Source of the DNA: Halothiobacillus sp.
GTDB taxonomy: Bacteria; Pseudomonadota; Gammaproteobacteria; Halothiobacillales; Halothiobacillaceae
Length of the DNA stretch: 64,000 nt
Direction: 5' to 3'
Assembly (NCBI GenBank): GCA_023255735.1
Contig: JAGDVP010000012.1
Coordinates: 1-64,000, forward strand
This document shows positions 63,286-64,000 of this stretch, in pieces. The notes under the pieces are model-generated. The model made no database searches. It was not told where the DNA came from and saw only the letters and a list, made by a program, of their open reading frames with translations. Each line of letters begins with the position of its first letter. The stretch's first letter is position 1. The position numbers and the translations under genes are program-made.

Positions 63286-64000
63286 ATGGCTCAAGCGCCG
63301 GTAAAAGAAGCCAAACCAGAAGCACCGAATGACAAAGCGCTCATCGCCGGGTTAAAGGGCCCCGAGCGGGTGGCCATTTTGATGATGGCGCTGGGCGAGG
63401 AATCGGCCGCGAAACTCTTCACCCAGCTCGATCCGCGCGAAGTGCAAAAAATTGGCCAAGCCATGGCGATGTTGCCCAATGTGACACGCTCGCAAATTCA
63501 GGCGGTGCTGGATCAATTCGTTGAGGATTTAGGCGATCAAACGGGCTTGGCCTTGGGCACAACCGATTACATTCGCAATGTGTTGAATCGGGCGCTGGGC
63601 GAGGATAAAGCGGCCGGCTTGCTCGATCGAATTACCGCCACGGGCAATCGCCGCAATTTAGAATTTTTGAAATGGATGGAGCCGCGTTCAATCGCCGAAA
63701 TTATCCGCTACGAGCACCCGCAGATTATCGCCATTGTGCTGTCGCACCTTGAAAGCGATCAGGGCGCAGAGATTTTGCAAATGTTGCCGGAAAACATGCG
63801 CGCCGACATCATGCTGCGCATTGCGCATTTAGACGGCGTATCGCCACAAGCGTTACAAGAGTTAGATGACATTATGGAGCGTCAGGTTTCTGGCGCGGGC
63901 GGTGGCAAATCGTCCAAAGTGGGCGGCGTGAAAATCGCGGCGGGCATTATGAACTTCTTGGAAGGCAGCGTTGAAGAGGTGGTGATGGGTGCGATTAAAT
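63286..64000 (+). CDS. fliG: Flagellar motor switch protein FliG (3' end beyond window)
   Basis: FliG is the rotor protein that contacts the stator and sets rotation direction. 238 codons are visible, from MAQAPVKEAKPEA onward. The N-terminal domain shows GLKGPERVAILMMALGEESA and EVQKIGQAMAMLPNV; the middle domain has FLKWMEPRSIAEIIRYEHPQ and IIAIVLSHLESDQGAEIL (EHPQ is a family hallmark). The frame is open to the last base, so the charged C-terminal torque domain lies outside. It starts one base after fliF with GGAG upstream. Confidence 0.96.
   Translation, partial: MAQAPVKEAKPEAPNDKALIAGLKGPERVAILMMALGEESAAKLFTQLDPREVQKIGQAMAMLPNVTRSQIQAVLDQFVEDLGDQTGLALGTTDYIRNVLNRALGEDKAAGLLDRITATGNRRNLEFLKWMEPRSIAEIIRYEHPQIIAIVLSHLESDQGAEILQMLPENMRADIMLRIAHLDGVSPQALQELDDIMERQVSGAGGGKSSKVGGVKIAAGIMNFLEGSVEEVVMGAIK

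Overview
The window reads as the chromosome of a motile, Gram-negative gammaproteobacterium. Supporting signs are the outer-membrane lipoprotein BamD, LpxH, a two-subunit glycyl-tRNA synthetase, the gcvR-bcp neighbourhood, a FleQ-like sigma-54 flagellar regulator and periplasmic DsbC. Several conserved genes (a DUF302 lipoprotein, a DUF6858-like protein, a DUF4124 protein, a PIN-PhoH fusion) are of kinds I associate with sulfur-oxidising lineages such as Halothiobacillaceae. That placement is inference; no rRNA, RuBisCO or sox gene lies in the window.

Layout. 1-3360 is an accessory edge: the 3' tip of an RHS polymorphic-toxin gene with its DUF4279 immunity-type partner, an intact IS30-family element, and a YkgJ-type cysteine-cluster gene whose original start the element seems to have replaced. 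3350-31560 is housekeeping: glyQ-glyS-plsC, trpD-trpC-osmC, glcF, rpmB-rpmG, mutM, rpsT, pyrE, clpB, lpxH, gcvR-def, rluD-pgeF, bamD, an MHS transporter, dsbC, a MoxR/VWA pair next to xerD, acsA, a cytochrome b, and rplM-rpsI. 31750-37700 holds trpS-nnrDE-tsaE, a small membrane protein and glgP.

37900-50230 is a flagellar filament and glycosylation island: fliC, flaG, fliD, fliS and a fliT-like gene, then an opposed MAF glycosyltransferase gene and a complete pseudaminic-acid operon, pseB-C-F-G-H-I. The logic is export of a short flagellin, synthesis of CMP-pseudaminic acid and its transfer to flagellin by the MAF protein. fliC and fliS have near-perfect sigma-28 promoters. A frameshifted acetyltransferase remnant lies between pseH and pseI.

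50280-57280 carries proS, small secreted or lipoprotein genes, a LysR regulator, a second GcvR-like ACT protein beside bcp, and phoH. 57570-64000 is a second flagellar region: a fliK-like gene with an FlhB C-terminal homologue, a FleQ-like sigma-54 activator, and fliE-fliF-fliG (cut by the window end) behind a strong sigma-54 promoter.

I saw no tRNA, rRNA, CRISPR array or prophage. The least ordinary features are the toxin/IS30 edge, a candidate promoter-to-terminator small RNA at 10947-11006, the MoxR/VWA pair of unknown role, and the pseH-pseI remnant. None of these proves a new system.
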